Positions 17,529-26,822 of a stretch of 64,000 nt of DNA are shown here, one piece after another. A program made the translations under genes and the position numbers. Position 1 is the stretch's first letter. Each line of letters opens with the position of its first letter. This stretch comes from an uncultured Dehalococcoidia bacterium (GTDB lineage: Bacteria; Chloroflexota; Dehalococcoidia; Lucifugimonadales; CAJWUJ01): assembly GCA_913047625.1 (NCBI GenBank), contig CAJWUJ010000001.1, positions 121,863 to 185,862 on the forward strand, read 5' to 3'. The notes under the pieces are model-generated. The model was not told the origin of the DNA, searched no databases, and saw only the letters and a list, made by a program, of their open reading frames with translations.

Positions 17529-19118
17529 TTATAAAGGTATATTCCCGTGTTTTTTAGGGGGTAGGGTATCTCTTTTATTCTGTAGCATAGTTAAGGCTTT
17601 AATTATCTTATGCCTAGTTTCTGCAGGGTCTATTACATCGTCAATATAGCCTCTACGCGCTGCCACAAAAGGAGTTGTGAATCTATCTTTAAACTGTTCT
17701 ATGACTTTTTTCCGTTCTTTCTCCGGATTACTTGCGTTGGCAATTTGGTCTTTGAATACTATGCTTGCTGCACCATCAGGTCCCATCACCGCAATTTCTG
17801 CTGAAGGCCAAGCAAAATTAATATCACTCCGGAGATGCTTACTACTCATTACTAGATATGCTCCGCCGTAAGCCTTTCGAACGAGAACAGTAATTTTTGG
17901 CACTGTTGCTTCAGCATAGGCATAGAGTAATTTAGCACCATGCTTGATTATCCCACCGTATTCTTGTTCTTTCCCTGGCATGAATCCAGGGACATCTACT
18001 AAGGTTAAGATAGGTATATTAAAACAATCGCAGAAACGAACAAATCTAGCTGCTTTTACTGAGGCAGCGATATCGAGGACGCCAGCTAGATAGCTCGGTT
18101 GTTGAGCCACTATGCCAACAGAATGCCCATTAAATCTGCTAAGGCCTACAATGATATTACGTGCATAATTTTCATGGACTTCAAAAAAGTCTTCATTGTC
18201 GATAATGCTGCCAATTATTTGCTTCATATCGTATGACTTGTTGGATTCCTCTGGAATAATCGTACGGAGGCCTTCATCGGTTCTCTCTGGATCATCAAGC
18301 ATTGGTTCTACAGGAGGGTCCTCCATATTGTTTTGAGGAAGAAAACTTACAAGTTTTCGAACATTCTGGAGTGTTTGCTCTTCTGATGAGTTAGTGAAAT
18401 GGGCTACACCGCTTATTTCTGAATGTGCAGTTGCGCCACCCAACGCCTCATGCGTAATTTCTTCACCAGTTACTGCCTTAATGACGTCTGGGCCTGTTAT
18501 ATACATTTGGCCGATATTTTCGACCATAAAAATAAAGTCTGTGATTGCGGGAGAGTACACTGCGCCACCAGCAGATGGTCCCATAATCACTGAGATTTGA
18601 GGAATTACTCCTGAAGCCAAAGTGTTTCGCAAAAATATGTTTCCATAACCTGCTAAGCTCCAGACACCCTCTTGGATTCTTGCTCCGCCTGAGTCATTTA
18701 GTCCGATAACAGGAGCACCATTTTTCATTGCCATATCCATTATCTTGCAGATCTTTTCTGCAACTACTTCTGATAATGAACCGCCAAAGACCGTAAAGTC
18801 TTGGGCATATATGTAAGTTAAACGCCCTTCAATTTCCCCATACCCAGTAACAACTGCATCTCCGAGGTACTGTCTTTCACCTATGCCAAAATCAGAGGAC
18901 CTATGCGTTACAAAGGTATCAATCTCTTCGAAAGAATCTTTATCTAGGAGAAGATTAATACGTTCACGAGCAGTGAGCTTGCCTCTATCGTGTTGTTGAT
19001 CAACTCGTTGCTGACCCCCTCCGAGCATTGCAGTACTTCTCTTGCTTTCAAGATCACGAAGTTTATCAGGGAGATTATTCTTTGTAGAAGAGGTGCTTTT
19101 TGCTTTTCGAGTAGCCAT
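17529..19118 (-). CDS. acyl-CoA carboxylase carboxyltransferase subunit (propionyl-CoA type)
   Basis: This is the beta-type carboxyltransferase that moves a carboxyl group from biotin to an acyl-CoA, most likely propionyl-CoA (PccB/MmdA family). The 529-residue protein has two crotonase-like halves. The first carries [17 protein letters not shown] and [15 protein letters not shown] with [12 protein letters not shown]; the second carries [25 protein letters not shown] and the C-terminal [12 protein letters not shown]. No biotin carboxylase gene is adjacent. Substrate cannot be fixed from sequence alone; methylmalonyl-CoA decarboxylase alpha is the alternative. Confidence 0.88.
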   Translation of the reverse strand: MATRKAKSTSSTKNNLPDKLRDLESKRSTAMLGGGQQRVDQQHDRGKLTARERINLLLDKDSFEEIDTFVTHRSSDFGIGERQYLGDAVVTGYGEIEGRLTYIYAQDFTVFGGSLSEVVAEKICKIMDMAMKNGAPVIGLNDSGGARIQEGVWSLAGYGNIFLRNTLASGVIPQISVIMGPSAGGAVYSPAITDFIFMVENIGQMYITGPDVIKAVTGEEITHEALGGATAHSEISGVAHFTNSSEEQTLQNVRKLVSFLPQNNMEDPPVEPMLDDPERTDEGLRTIIPEESNKSYDMKQIIGSIIDNEDFFEVHENYARNIIVGLSRFNGHSVGIVAQQPSYLAGVLDIAASVKAARFVRFCDCFNIPILTLVDVPGFMPGKEQEYGGIIKHGAKLLYAYAEATVPKITVLVRKAYGGAYLVMSSKHLRSDINFAWPSAEIAVMGPDGAASIVFKDQIANASNPEKERKKVIEQFKDRFTTPFVAARRGYIDDVIDPAETRHKIIKALTMLQNKRDTLPPKKHGNIPL

Positions 19119-19321
19119 TCTTGTCGTACTGTAGAAAATTATGTTTCAAGATGAAGTCACGAATTCACAAATATGAAGCATTGGACTGTGTGGTAACTCG
19201 TGCGTGGGCATCCTATCATGGTAACTGTGATTCTGCAAGGAATTATGCTTGTATTATATTGCTTGATTAACCTAATCTGCGTATTCTATTAGCTACTTTG
19301 TGAACCAATAGGAGCTTTGTT

Positions 19322-20137
19322 TTGATCAGTGCTGATAAACCTGAATTTGCATGGGGTGAAAAAACATTTGTTATGGGTATCATTAACCTTTCGCCAGACT
19401 CATTCTCTGGTGATGGTCTTTCAGTACCTGAATCTGTACTGCTTAAATTGGAACAGTTTCTGGAAGCTGAGGTTGATTTGATTGATATTGGTGCTCAGTC
19501 TACTAGGCCAGGGCATGAGGAAATAACAATCAGCGAGGAAATTCGTCGCCTAGACCTAGTCCTATCTCTGGTCAGGTCCCAAACTGATGTGCCTATTAGT
19601 CTTGATACTTATCGTTCTGAGGTAGTTACCTATGGTCTCAATAATGGAGTAAATATCATTAATGATATTTGGGGACTCAAAATGGATCCAAATATAGCAG
19701 CTATAGTTGCAGACCGTAAGGCTACTATTATCCTTATGCATAATCAAAATGGGACTTGTTACGAAAATCTAGTGGAAGATATTAAAAGTAGTCTTTCCGA
19801 AAGCATGACTTTAGCCCTGGATAATGGTATTGGTAGGGATTCAATAATCTTGGACCCCGGGATCGGGTTCGGAAAAACGCCTCTTCAGAATCTGGAAATA
19901 ATCCGTAGGTTATCGGAAATCAAGTCCCTAGGATTTCCTATTCTGGTAGGTGCCTCACGGAAGTCTGTTATAGGTTACACTCTTGACTTGCCTGTAGAGA
20001 AGAGACTTGAAGGAACAGCTGCAATTAATGCTATAGCTATCAATAACGGAGCTGATATGATTCGAGTACACGATGTCGTTGAAATGAGCCGTGTAGCTAA
20101 AATGTCTGATGCGATAGTGAGATTTCGGCCAGACTGA
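19322..20137 (+). CDS. folP: dihydropteroate synthase
   Basis: DHPS joins p-aminobenzoate to dihydropterin pyrophosphate in folate synthesis. The 271-residue protein has MGIINLSPDSFSGDG (first loop), DIGAQSTRPG, DPGIGFGKTPLQNLEII, LVGASRKSVIG and the terminal MIRVHDV, so all pterin/pABA motifs are present. The start is TTG at 19322 with AGGAG at good spacing; no ATG fits better. folK follows 8 nt downstream. Confidence 0.94.
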   Translation: MISADKPEFAWGEKTFVMGIINLSPDSFSGDGLSVPESVLLKLEQFLEAEVDLIDIGAQSTRPGHEEITISEEIRRLDLVLSLVRSQTDVPISLDTYRSEVVTYGLNNGVNIINDIWGLKMDPNIAAIVADRKATIILMHNQNGTCYENLVEDIKSSLSESMTLALDNGIGRDSIILDPGIGFGKTPLQNLEIIRRLSEIKSLGFPILVGASRKSVIGYTLDLPVEKRLEGTAAINAIAINNGADMIRVHDVVEMSRVAKMSDAIVRFRPD

Positions 20138-20145
20138 TTGTTCCG

Positions 20146-20649
20146 ATGATTCAGCGAAAGATTATTCTTGCATTAGGTTCTAATCTGGGTGATCGTCTAA
20201 ATCACCTGAATGTTGCCGTCAATCTCTTGAATGACATGATAGACGATATACGGTGTTCCTCTGTTTATGAAACTGCCCCATGGGGTTATGAGGCACAACC
20301 TTACTTTTTAAATATGGTGTTATCAGGAAGTTACAGGGGCTCTGCTATATCGTTGCTACGGTTCTGTCAAACTACCGAGCGGATAATCGGAAGAACTCCG
20401 AGTTTTATTTACGGTCCAAGAGAAATTGATATAGATATTCTTGTTTATGGCAATAACGTTATCGATAAGGACGGGTTAACTATTCCTCACCCTAAGATGT
20501 CTACAAGGGCTTTTGTCTTGATACCGCTTGCTGAAATTCATCCTGAATTGATGATTCCTGGTATCAACATTACAGTAGAGGAGTTGGTCGAACGTATTGA
20601 ATCTACCACGGATGTGGTCAAATGGGGTTCTTTAGATGGTGTTTCTTAG
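20146..20649 (+). CDS. folK: 2-amino-4-hydroxy-6-hydroxymethyldihydropteridine pyrophosphokinase
   Basis: HPPK activates the pterin by pyrophosphoryl transfer from ATP, the step just before FolP. The 167-residue protein shows ALGSNLGDRLNHL, YETAPWGYEAQPYFLNMV, GPREIDIDILVYG with the metal-binding Asp residues, and IPHPKMSTRAFVLIPLAEI. It runs in an operon with folP, without folB. Its 3' end overlaps the convergent Trm112-like gene by 4 nt. Confidence 0.95.
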   Translation: MIQRKIILALGSNLGDRLNHLNVAVNLLNDMIDDIRCSSVYETAPWGYEAQPYFLNMVLSGSYRGSAISLLRFCQTTERIIGRTPSFIYGPREIDIDILVYGNNVIDKDGLTIPHPKMSTRAFVLIPLAEIHPELMIPGINITVEELVERIESTTDVVKWGSLDGVS

Positions 20650-20828
20650 TTGTTAGTGTTTGTTGGTAGAAGATTTGGGATTCCTTCGTTAATCGGGAAT
20701 ATTTCGTGACATTGTAAGCAAGTCAACTCTCCTTCAAGAATGTCTTGACCTTGCTGATTTGATATAGAAATTTCCAGATCTCCCTTGCAATTAGGGCATG
20801 CTAGCATTGGAACGATATCACTCTTCAT
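20646..20828 (-). CDS. Trm112-like zinc-ribbon protein
   Basis: This 60-residue protein has two Cys pairs (CPNC near residue 11 and CLQC near residue 37) and the ending EIFPINEGIPNLLP, matching the Trm112/YcaR family. In other organisms these act as small activators of methyltransferases or accompany lipid A/glycosyl genes; the partner here is unknown. It overlaps folK by 4 nt on the opposite strand and lies downstream of the CopD-like gene. Confidence 0.85.
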   Translation of the reverse strand: MKSDIVPMLACPNCKGDLEISISNQQGQDILEGELTCLQCHEIFPINEGIPNLLPTNTNN

Positions 20829-20847
20829 CTTGTGGTTATCCTTTTCT

Positions 20848-21348
20848 CTAATTTGATAGGCCTAGTTCAACTGCAAATCTTAGTATTTCCGTTATAAATA
20901 AAATAAACAGACCTAGATATGCCACTGTTTGCCACTGAGCTATCCTGTAGGCTATTTTTTTTAATAAGGAAGACTCTTGAGGGTTGTCTAGTTGAGAGGA
21001 TTTCAGCCTACGCTTTGTGAATATAATACTAATTAGGATAGTCACAAGCAATAATTTTACTGATATAGCTATCAGGTAAAGGTTGTTTAAGTGATTTCCT
21101 GTTGCTCGATCTACAAGAATAATTGATCCGGAAATTACTAAGGTCCAGAGACAAATATCGACTATCCGTTTGAAATTTAAGTTGATTACTGTGGTTAAGG
21201 AACCTTGTTTTTGCCTATCTTGATGGTTTTGGGTTTTTAGGGCTGGGATCAATATAAAAAGATAAAACAGTGAACCCCCAATCCACATTGAGGCCGATAC
21301 AAGATGAATCCATCTAATACTCAATAAGAGCACGTCCAAATGATTCAT
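20848..21348 (-). CDS. four-helix membrane protein, CopD/DUF2269-like
   Basis: This 166-residue protein has about four predicted transmembrane segments. The first contains IRWIHLVSASMWIGGSLFY, the His/Trp/Gly pattern typical of CopD-like copper resistance or heme-associated membrane proteins. Later helices carry LWTLVISGSIILV and AYLGLFILFITEILRF. The function is not defined; metal or haem handling is only suggested by the WIHLxxAxxWxGG motif. AGGAAT precedes the ATG. Confidence 0.7.
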   Translation of the reverse strand: MNHLDVLLLSIRWIHLVSASMWIGGSLFYLFILIPALKTQNHQDRQKQGSLTTVINLNFKRIVDICLWTLVISGSIILVDRATGNHLNNLYLIAISVKLLLVTILISIIFTKRRLKSSQLDNPQESSLLKKIAYRIAQWQTVAYLGLFILFITEILRFAVELGLSN

Positions 21349-21387
21349 GACTGGAATTCCTTTAAATGTGAGCAGTAGGTATATTGA

Positions 21388-22689
21388 CTAACTATCATCG
21401 GTTTCATTGCTTTCGTTTATCAATTGGTCTGCATAGTCTTTCAGTGCGGTAATCCGTTCTTTAGAAAGGTTAGTGGACTCTAGATATTGGGCAAGTAAAT
21501 TCATCGGGGAAAGATTTTTTGATGATTCAAGACTCAATCGTATTGGCTTGGTTTTTTCCTCCAGAATAGTTTTGATGGACACTTGGTGGGCTGTACTTAA
21601 TAACTTACGTATATAAGTTTCATCAAAAGCTTCGGATAATTGTCTTGGCATTGTGACTCTTACTCTAACTATTGCTTCGTTTGTGGAGCGCTTAATGAGA
21701 GCATCTTCAGTTTTACGAGTAGGATCTTCACCATTTATTACTGTGACGTCTATAGTCTGAAAAGAACGAGCATTGACTTTTTCAAAGTGGAAGCTTGTCA
21801 ATCTTTCCCCAGCTGGCAAGCTAGGATCCAGGTCGATTACGCAGAATCCTTTGTCCTCTTTTTCCTCACTGAAATCCACTCTTTGAATGCTGCCACTATA
21901 AGTTACCATTGGTTGATAGGAAAGGATTTGATGCTTATGGATGTGGCCTAGTGCTACATAGTCAAATACTGGATTAGCAAGCTTGCCTAGCAAGATAGTA
22001 TGATCTTTCCCCAGCATCATATTTCGTTCAGATCCTGCGGATGCTGTCGAAGCAGTGATATGACCGCATAGGATGGTGGGGAGGCTGTCTGATAAGCCAG
22101 AGACTTCCTTGTCCAATAGCCTATTGATTCTTTCCTCTAGCATGTCAGTAACTTGCTCTATATTCAAATCTCTAGTTTCATCCCGTGCAAGAAATGCGGC
22201 TCGTTTTATCCAAGGTAGAGCTATCAGTTGAATCACACCCTTGCGAGTAGGCACTCTGTAAGTGCGCAATTGGTCTGCAATGTAGACATTCTCTTTCTCA
22301 AGAGTGGGAAAGATTTCAAGGCTTGTGGCTCTTCCTGCCATTTGTGGGGCATCGTGATTGCCGATGACGGAAAATACGGGAATTCCACCTTCCTTGACCA
22401 ATCTAGAGATCCGTCTTGCAAACTCCCGTTGATGAGTTTGTGAGGGATTGCGTAATTTGTACGCGTCTCCTGCCAAAATAAACAAATCTACATCATGCTC
22501 TAGGGAATAGTTAACCATATAATCAAAGGTCGAAAGGAAATCTAGAAGTCGAGTCGAGAAACCGATATATTCTGACCTATCTACACCTGGTGAAAAGTAC
22601 GGGGGTAACTTTGCGATGTCATCTTCTGTAGCGGGTCTTCCGTAATTTTCAACCCCAATATGGATGTCAGCTGTGTGAATAATCTTCAT
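21388..22689 (-). CDS. sbcD: SbcD/Mre11-like DNA exonuclease
   Basis: This is a calcineurin-like phosphoesterase of the SbcD/Mre11 type, 433 residues from the ATG at 22689 (a TTG one codon earlier is possible). Metal-binding motifs are HTADIHIG (residues 5-12), LAGDAY, VIGNHDAP, CGHITAST and ALGHIHKHQ, in the expected order. The C-terminal 150 residues would contact an SbcC/Rad50 ATPase, but no sbcC gene is in the window. It likely takes part in double-strand-break processing. Confidence 0.85.
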   Translation of the reverse strand: MKIIHTADIHIGVENYGRPATEDDIAKLPPYFSPGVDRSEYIGFSTRLLDFLSTFDYMVNYSLEHDVDLFILAGDAYKLRNPSQTHQREFARRISRLVKEGGIPVFSVIGNHDAPQMAGRATSLEIFPTLEKENVYIADQLRTYRVPTRKGVIQLIALPWIKRAAFLARDETRDLNIEQVTDMLEERINRLLDKEVSGLSDSLPTILCGHITASTASAGSERNMMLGKDHTILLGKLANPVFDYVALGHIHKHQILSYQPMVTYSGSIQRVDFSEEKEDKGFCVIDLDPSLPAGERLTSFHFEKVNARSFQTIDVTVINGEDPTRKTEDALIKRSTNEAIVRVRVTMPRQLSEAFDETYIRKLLSTAHQVSIKTILEEKTKPIRLSLESSKNLSPMNLLAQYLESTNLSKERITALKDYADQLINESNETDDS

Positions 22690-22751
22690 CAAAGTAATTT
22701 TAGATGGGGATTAAGATATAAGTAAGTCTCTACTGATTCCTTGGTATTCAG

Positions 22752-24086
22752 TTAAACATACAGGTCCAATTGATCTTGGATGTATTGTACAAGATTATCA
22801 CTTGGTATTCGTTCTTGCTCCATAGTATCACGGTGGCGAACTGTGACGGCATCATCTGTATTCACAGTTTCAAAGTCTATCGTTACGCATAGAGGAGTCC
22901 CGATTTCATCCTGCCTGCGATATCTTTTTCCTATAGATTGGGCGTCGTCGTAGCTACATTTAAATTGATTCTGTAGGCGTTCAAATAGAGTTTTTGATTT
23001 GGGCACTAGTAAGTCATTTCGTGAAAGTGGCAATATTGCAACTGTAATCGGGCTCATTTTCGGGTGTAACTTCAGTACTGATCTAACCTCATTTTTTTCA
23101 TTATTGAGTGGCTCTTCGTCATAGGCGTCTAGCAATAATGCAAGGACTGTTCGGTCTACACCAGCTGCAGGTTCGATTACATAGGGGAAATAGTGATCCT
23201 GTCTTATTTGATCAAAATATTTAAGATCTCCTTCACTACCATTATCGTGTGTAGAGAGGTCAAAGTCCGTTCTGTTAGCTATGCCTTCAAGTTCTCCCCA
23301 TCCCCACGGGAATAGAAATTCGATGTCTTTAGTAGCCTTAGCATAGTGCGCGAGCTCCTTTTGGCTGTGCTCTCTAAGTCGAAGGTTTTGTTCTCTTATT
23401 CCGATACTACTGTACCAATTGAATCGTGTATTAACCCAGTATTCATACCACTCTGCATCAGTATCTGGTGAAACAAAGAATTCCATTTCCATTTGCTCGA
23501 ATTCCCTGGTTTTATAGATGAAGTTACCGGGAGTAATTTCATTCCTGAACGATTTTCCGATTTGTGCTATACCAAAAGGCAGTTTTGGATGCATGGAATT
23601 AACTATGTTTTTGAAGTTGATGAATATGCCTTGTGCTGTTTCTGGTCGTAACCAAATTTGTGCAGCTTCATCCTCAAGTGGACCCACAAAAGTCTTAAAC
23701 ATCAGATTGAATTGTCTTTCTGGCGTCAAAGGACCTTCGCATTTTAAGCATTTGGTAGGATCAATAAGTTCATCTGATCGATACCTCGAATGGCATACTT
23801 TACATTCAGAGAGAGGATCAGAGAAATTGTTAGTATGTCCTGAAACTTCCCATACTTTAGGATTCATGAGAATTGATGAGTCCATACCGTAAATATTAGA
23901 ATTTTGTTGAACCATAGATTTCCACCAGTACTGCTTGACGTTATTCTTTAATTCAACGCCCAGAGGCCCGTAATCCCAAGTGTTCCCTAGTCCTCCGTAA
24001 ATATCACTTCCTGGAAATATAATCCCCCTTCGTTTTGCAAGAGAGACTATTGAATCAATGTTTGGAGTAACAATATTTCTGCCCAT
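22752..24086 (-). CDS. glyS: glycyl-tRNA synthetase (dimeric type)
   Basis: This class II synthetase charges tRNA-Gly. The 444-residue protein has SLAKRRGIIFPGSDIYGG at the start, motif 2 FRNEITPGNFIYKTREFEQME, and the C-terminal anticodon-binding domain starting near PITVAILPLSRND. An inserted zinc site, CKVC plus CLKC, lies near residues 95-120. It is the eukaryote/Thermus-like single-chain form, not the alpha2beta2 form. There is no Shine-Dalgarno sequence and TATACT sits 6 nt before the ATG, so the mRNA may be leaderless. Confidence 0.94.
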   Translation of the reverse strand: MGRNIVTPNIDSIVSLAKRRGIIFPGSDIYGGLGNTWDYGPLGVELKNNVKQYWWKSMVQQNSNIYGMDSSILMNPKVWEVSGHTNNFSDPLSECKVCHSRYRSDELIDPTKCLKCEGPLTPERQFNLMFKTFVGPLEDEAAQIWLRPETAQGIFINFKNIVNSMHPKLPFGIAQIGKSFRNEITPGNFIYKTREFEQMEMEFFVSPDTDAEWYEYWVNTRFNWYSSIGIREQNLRLREHSQKELAHYAKATKDIEFLFPWGWGELEGIANRTDFDLSTHDNGSEGDLKYFDQIRQDHYFPYVIEPAAGVDRTVLALLLDAYDEEPLNNEKNEVRSVLKLHPKMSPITVAILPLSRNDLLVPKSKTLFERLQNQFKCSYDDAQSIGKRYRRQDEIGTPLCVTIDFETVNTDDAVTVRHRDTMEQERIPSDNLVQYIQDQLDLYV

Positions 24087-24092
24087 TCATCT

Positions 24093-24122
24093 AGTATATC
24101 AGTATAAAGTCATGTATGTTTA
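24093..24122 (-). promoter_or_regulatory. candidate glyS promoter giving a leaderless mRNA
   Basis: On the minus strand TAAACA (24122-24117), an 18-nt spacer and TATACT (24098-24093) end 6 nt before the glyS ATG (24086). Transcription would start at or next to the start codon. Confidence 0.45.
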
Positions 24123-24228
24123 TAAGAGATTACTCGGATTCCTGATTCCATCTCTTGTACCATTATTTTGCTTGGACCATTCTTTAGAACCCAGTGCATC
24201 TACTCGAAAGCTGCTTTTGAACGGTATT

Positions 24229-25500
24229 ATGATCAAAACTCTTAACAATGTGTTGGATAGATCCCGTCATGTTTATTATGGTTGGTGGCTATTTTTTGCG
24301 GCATGCTTGATCATGTTTTCAAGTGGCACCGCGGGGGTTTCATTGACGAGTCTTTTTGTTAAACCAGTAACAGAAGAATTTGGCTGGAGTAGGGGATTGA
24401 TCTCAGGAGCTATTAGTCTCGGAACTTTTATGGGGGGACTCGTAGCTCCTTTTATCGGTAGAATCATTGACCAAAAAGGTGCCAGGGTTATATTAACCGT
24501 CGGGTGCTTGATGCAAGGGATTTCATTGATTGGTTTGTCAATGACCAGAAATATCTGGAGTTTGTATTTGTGTATATGCCTTGCTAGGGTCAATTTCTCC
24601 TCTTTGGTTATTGTCGGGGCACCTACTGCTGTTAGTAACTGGTTTGTTGCTAAGCGAGCAAAGTTATTATCTTTTTTGATTATTGCTGACCGCGTGAGTA
24701 TGGCTACTTTATCTCCTTTAGCACAGTGGATGATTATTACAGCGGGATGGCGCGTTGCATGGAGTGTTTTAGGGTCTATTTGTATCATTATTGGAGTTAT
24801 TCCGGCATTTGTACTTATCCGTAGAGCTCCTGAGGATTACGGTTTGTTGCCAGATGGTGTTCGTAAAAATTCGACTATGCAAGATCAAGATGCATATCAG
24901 TCTCCGTCTGGAAAGACAGATGAGCTTTCATTTACAGATGCTCTCAAAACGCGGGCCTTATGGATTTTGATGGCAGTGCAATTTATGGTTGGGATGGTAG
25001 CAACAGGACTGGGCATACACAGGATCCCCTACCTTTCTGATAGAGGCATTGACGAATCATCATTATCAGGGATTCTCATCCTTATTGCTATTGGGATGAT
25101 ACTGGGAGCGTATTTTTGGGCTACTTTAACAACTAAACTGCGAGGTAATATTGTTATATCAATGAATTTATTTGGGATGGCTTTTACAGTTTTGTTCCTT
25201 ATGAATGTAAACAGTGCCGAGCTTGCCTACATTTATGCTTTTCTTGACGGTTTAATGATTTCAGGAAGTCAGACGCTTATGCTAGTAGTTATGGCAAACT
25301 ATTTTGGCCGAGGTATTTTAGGAAGGATACGGGGTATCACGACTCCCGTTTGGAATGCTGGATTTGCTTTAGGGCCACTTTTTGCTGGCTTGGTGTATGA
25401 TTTCAATGATTCCTACACATTTGCTTTTATCACATTTATTGTATTGGCATTTGTTGCTGGGATTCTAGCTAGCGGAGCACAGAAACCGAAAGTTTACTAG
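24229..25500 (+). CDS. major facilitator superfamily transporter
   Basis: This 12-helix MFS permease has 424 residues from the ATG at 24229. The open frame extends upstream to 24058, but those residues are not transporter-like and would overlap the glyS start. The N-terminal YYGWWLFFAACLIMF and FGWSRGLISGAISLGTFMGGLVAPFIGR patterns are typical of the oxalate/formate-monocarboxylate-like MFS group. The middle loop has FTDALKTRALWILM. Substrate is unknown; organic anion uptake is only a family guess. Confidence 0.82.
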   Translation: MIKTLNNVLDRSRHVYYGWWLFFAACLIMFSSGTAGVSLTSLFVKPVTEEFGWSRGLISGAISLGTFMGGLVAPFIGRIIDQKGARVILTVGCLMQGISLIGLSMTRNIWSLYLCICLARVNFSSLVIVGAPTAVSNWFVAKRAKLLSFLIIADRVSMATLSPLAQWMIITAGWRVAWSVLGSICIIIGVIPAFVLIRRAPEDYGLLPDGVRKNSTMQDQDAYQSPSGKTDELSFTDALKTRALWILMAVQFMVGMVATGLGIHRIPYLSDRGIDESSLSGILILIAIGMILGAYFWATLTTKLRGNIVISMNLFGMAFTVLFLMNVNSAELAYIYAFLDGLMISGSQTLMLVVMANYFGRGILGRIRGITTPVWNAGFALGPLFAGLVYDFNDSYTFAFITFIVLAFVAGILASGAQKPKVY

Positions 25501-25850
25501 GGTCTGGTGATCTATTTTAATCTTTTTGCGTACTGTTCTAGCAAGCTAAAACTATTTAATAACTTCATCTGTTCTATAGTGGAGCAAGATACTTCTAATA
25601 GTCTGGGGTTAAACATTATTATAGATAAACATTTTGCACTTGACAGCGCAACGTTTAATCGGTTTCGGCTGTAGAGGAATGCCATATTTCTAGGGCTGTT
25701 CTCCTTGGTTGAAGTAGCCATTGAGATCTGAAGGGGAATACTGCAAATGGGCTTCTTGAATAAACCTCATAGTTAATAGCTGTCTAAGATAAGAAGCGTT
25801 AATAAGTTGTGCTAAATGCCAGTACAACGGATACGTGATTAGATTTCAGG
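25501..25850. other. non-coding gap between MFS and sulfurtransferase genes
   Basis: About 350 bases hold no convincing gene. A 69-codon minus-strand frame at 25512-25721 lacks recognisable motifs and a good ribosome site. No tRNA or strong terminator was found. The sulfurtransferase promoter lies at the right edge. Confidence 0.6.
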
Positions 25851-25879
25851 TTGACATGCATCCCTAGTGCGTACACAAT
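25851..25879 (+). promoter_or_regulatory. promoter for the sulfurtransferase gene
   Basis: A perfect -35 TTGACA (25851-25856), a 17-nt spacer and CACAAT (25874-25879) lie 31 nt before the ATG, with AGGAG between. Confidence 0.6.
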
Positions 25880-25910
25880 GATTTTCTGAAAACTGACATA
25901 GGAGTATTTG

Positions 25911-26753
25911 ATGCCAACTTTAGACCCGAACTCTAACATTCTAGTGGATACAGAATGGCTTGCTGACAATTTAGACGATCCTCAGTTGCGGATAGTTGAC
26001 TGTGACGAGCCACTAGCGTATGACCGAATGCATATTACTGGTGCGATCAAGATTCCAGTGTTTCATTACATAAAAAATACCTCAGTGGTTAGCCCTGCAG
26101 GTTATGGGGTTAATGTGATGACTGCTGAAGAAGTTTCAGCGCTACTTCATAAAATGGGTATTGGGCCTAATGATAAGGTGGTTGCGTATGATAATTCGCT
26201 CAGTCTGTATGCAGCTAGATTTTGGTGGGTACTTAGGTATTATGGCTACCAGTTTGTAAAAATCGTGGATGGAGGCTGGAAGAAGTGGTATAGAGAAGGA
26301 AGATCCATAGGATTGGATGTTCTCGAATATTCCGCACAAGATAAGCTAAAACCGAAAACAGATGAGTCAATGATTATTAGTACTGAAGAACTCATTCAAT
26401 CATATAATCAATCTGATACTGTAGTATGGGACGTACGAAGTCAGAATGAATATATTGGTACCGAAACACGAGGTAACAAAAGGGCTGGTCATATTCCTGG
26501 AGCCACACATCTGGAGTGGAAGGATACTATTGATAAGACCACTGGTTGCTTCTTAGATGCAAACACTTTGGGAGATACTTTGACCAGTAAGGGAATTACT
26601 CCCAATAAGAAAATAGTGACCCATTGTCAGGGCGGTATCCGGGCTGCTCATGCAGCTTTGACTTTGGAATTACTAGGGTACAAGAACGTTAGGAACTACG
26701 ATCCGTCATGGAACGACTGGGGTAATCGTCAGGATACCCCTATTGAAACATAG
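25911..26753 (+). CDS. thiosulfate / 3-mercaptopyruvate sulfurtransferase
   Basis: This two-domain rhodanese has 280 residues. The inactive N-terminal domain contains IVDCDEPLAYDRMHITGAIK. The C-terminal domain contains VVWDVRSQNEYIG, RAGHIPGATHLEW and the active-site loop HCQGGIRAAH with the persulfide Cys. The loop CQGGIR is neither the typical thiosulfate (CRKGVT) nor mercaptopyruvate (CGSGVT) form, so the donor is uncertain. The ATG has AGGAG 6 nt upstream; a TTG one codon earlier is less likely. Confidence 0.88.
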   Translation: MPTLDPNSNILVDTEWLADNLDDPQLRIVDCDEPLAYDRMHITGAIKIPVFHYIKNTSVVSPAGYGVNVMTAEEVSALLHKMGIGPNDKVVAYDNSLSLYAARFWWVLRYYGYQFVKIVDGGWKKWYREGRSIGLDVLEYSAQDKLKPKTDESMIISTEELIQSYNQSDTVVWDVRSQNEYIGTETRGNKRAGHIPGATHLEWKDTIDKTTGCFLDANTLGDTLTSKGITPNKKIVTHCQGGIRAAHAALTLELLGYKNVRNYDPSWNDWGNRQDTPIET

Positions 26754-26822
26754 TTAGTAAATCAACTAGTTTATAAGGGCTGGTTCCTAGCCTAGCAAAA
26801 TTAATCCTTATGGAGGTTAGTA

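Noticed and set aside
24058..24228. Long start of the MFS gene at 24058
   Set aside because: It would overlap the divergent glyS start, has no ribosome site and adds sequence unlike MFS proteins.
25512..25721. 69-codon minus-strand open frame in the 25.5 kb gap
   Set aside because: No motif, no convincing ribosome site and no neighbour support; it looks like chance.
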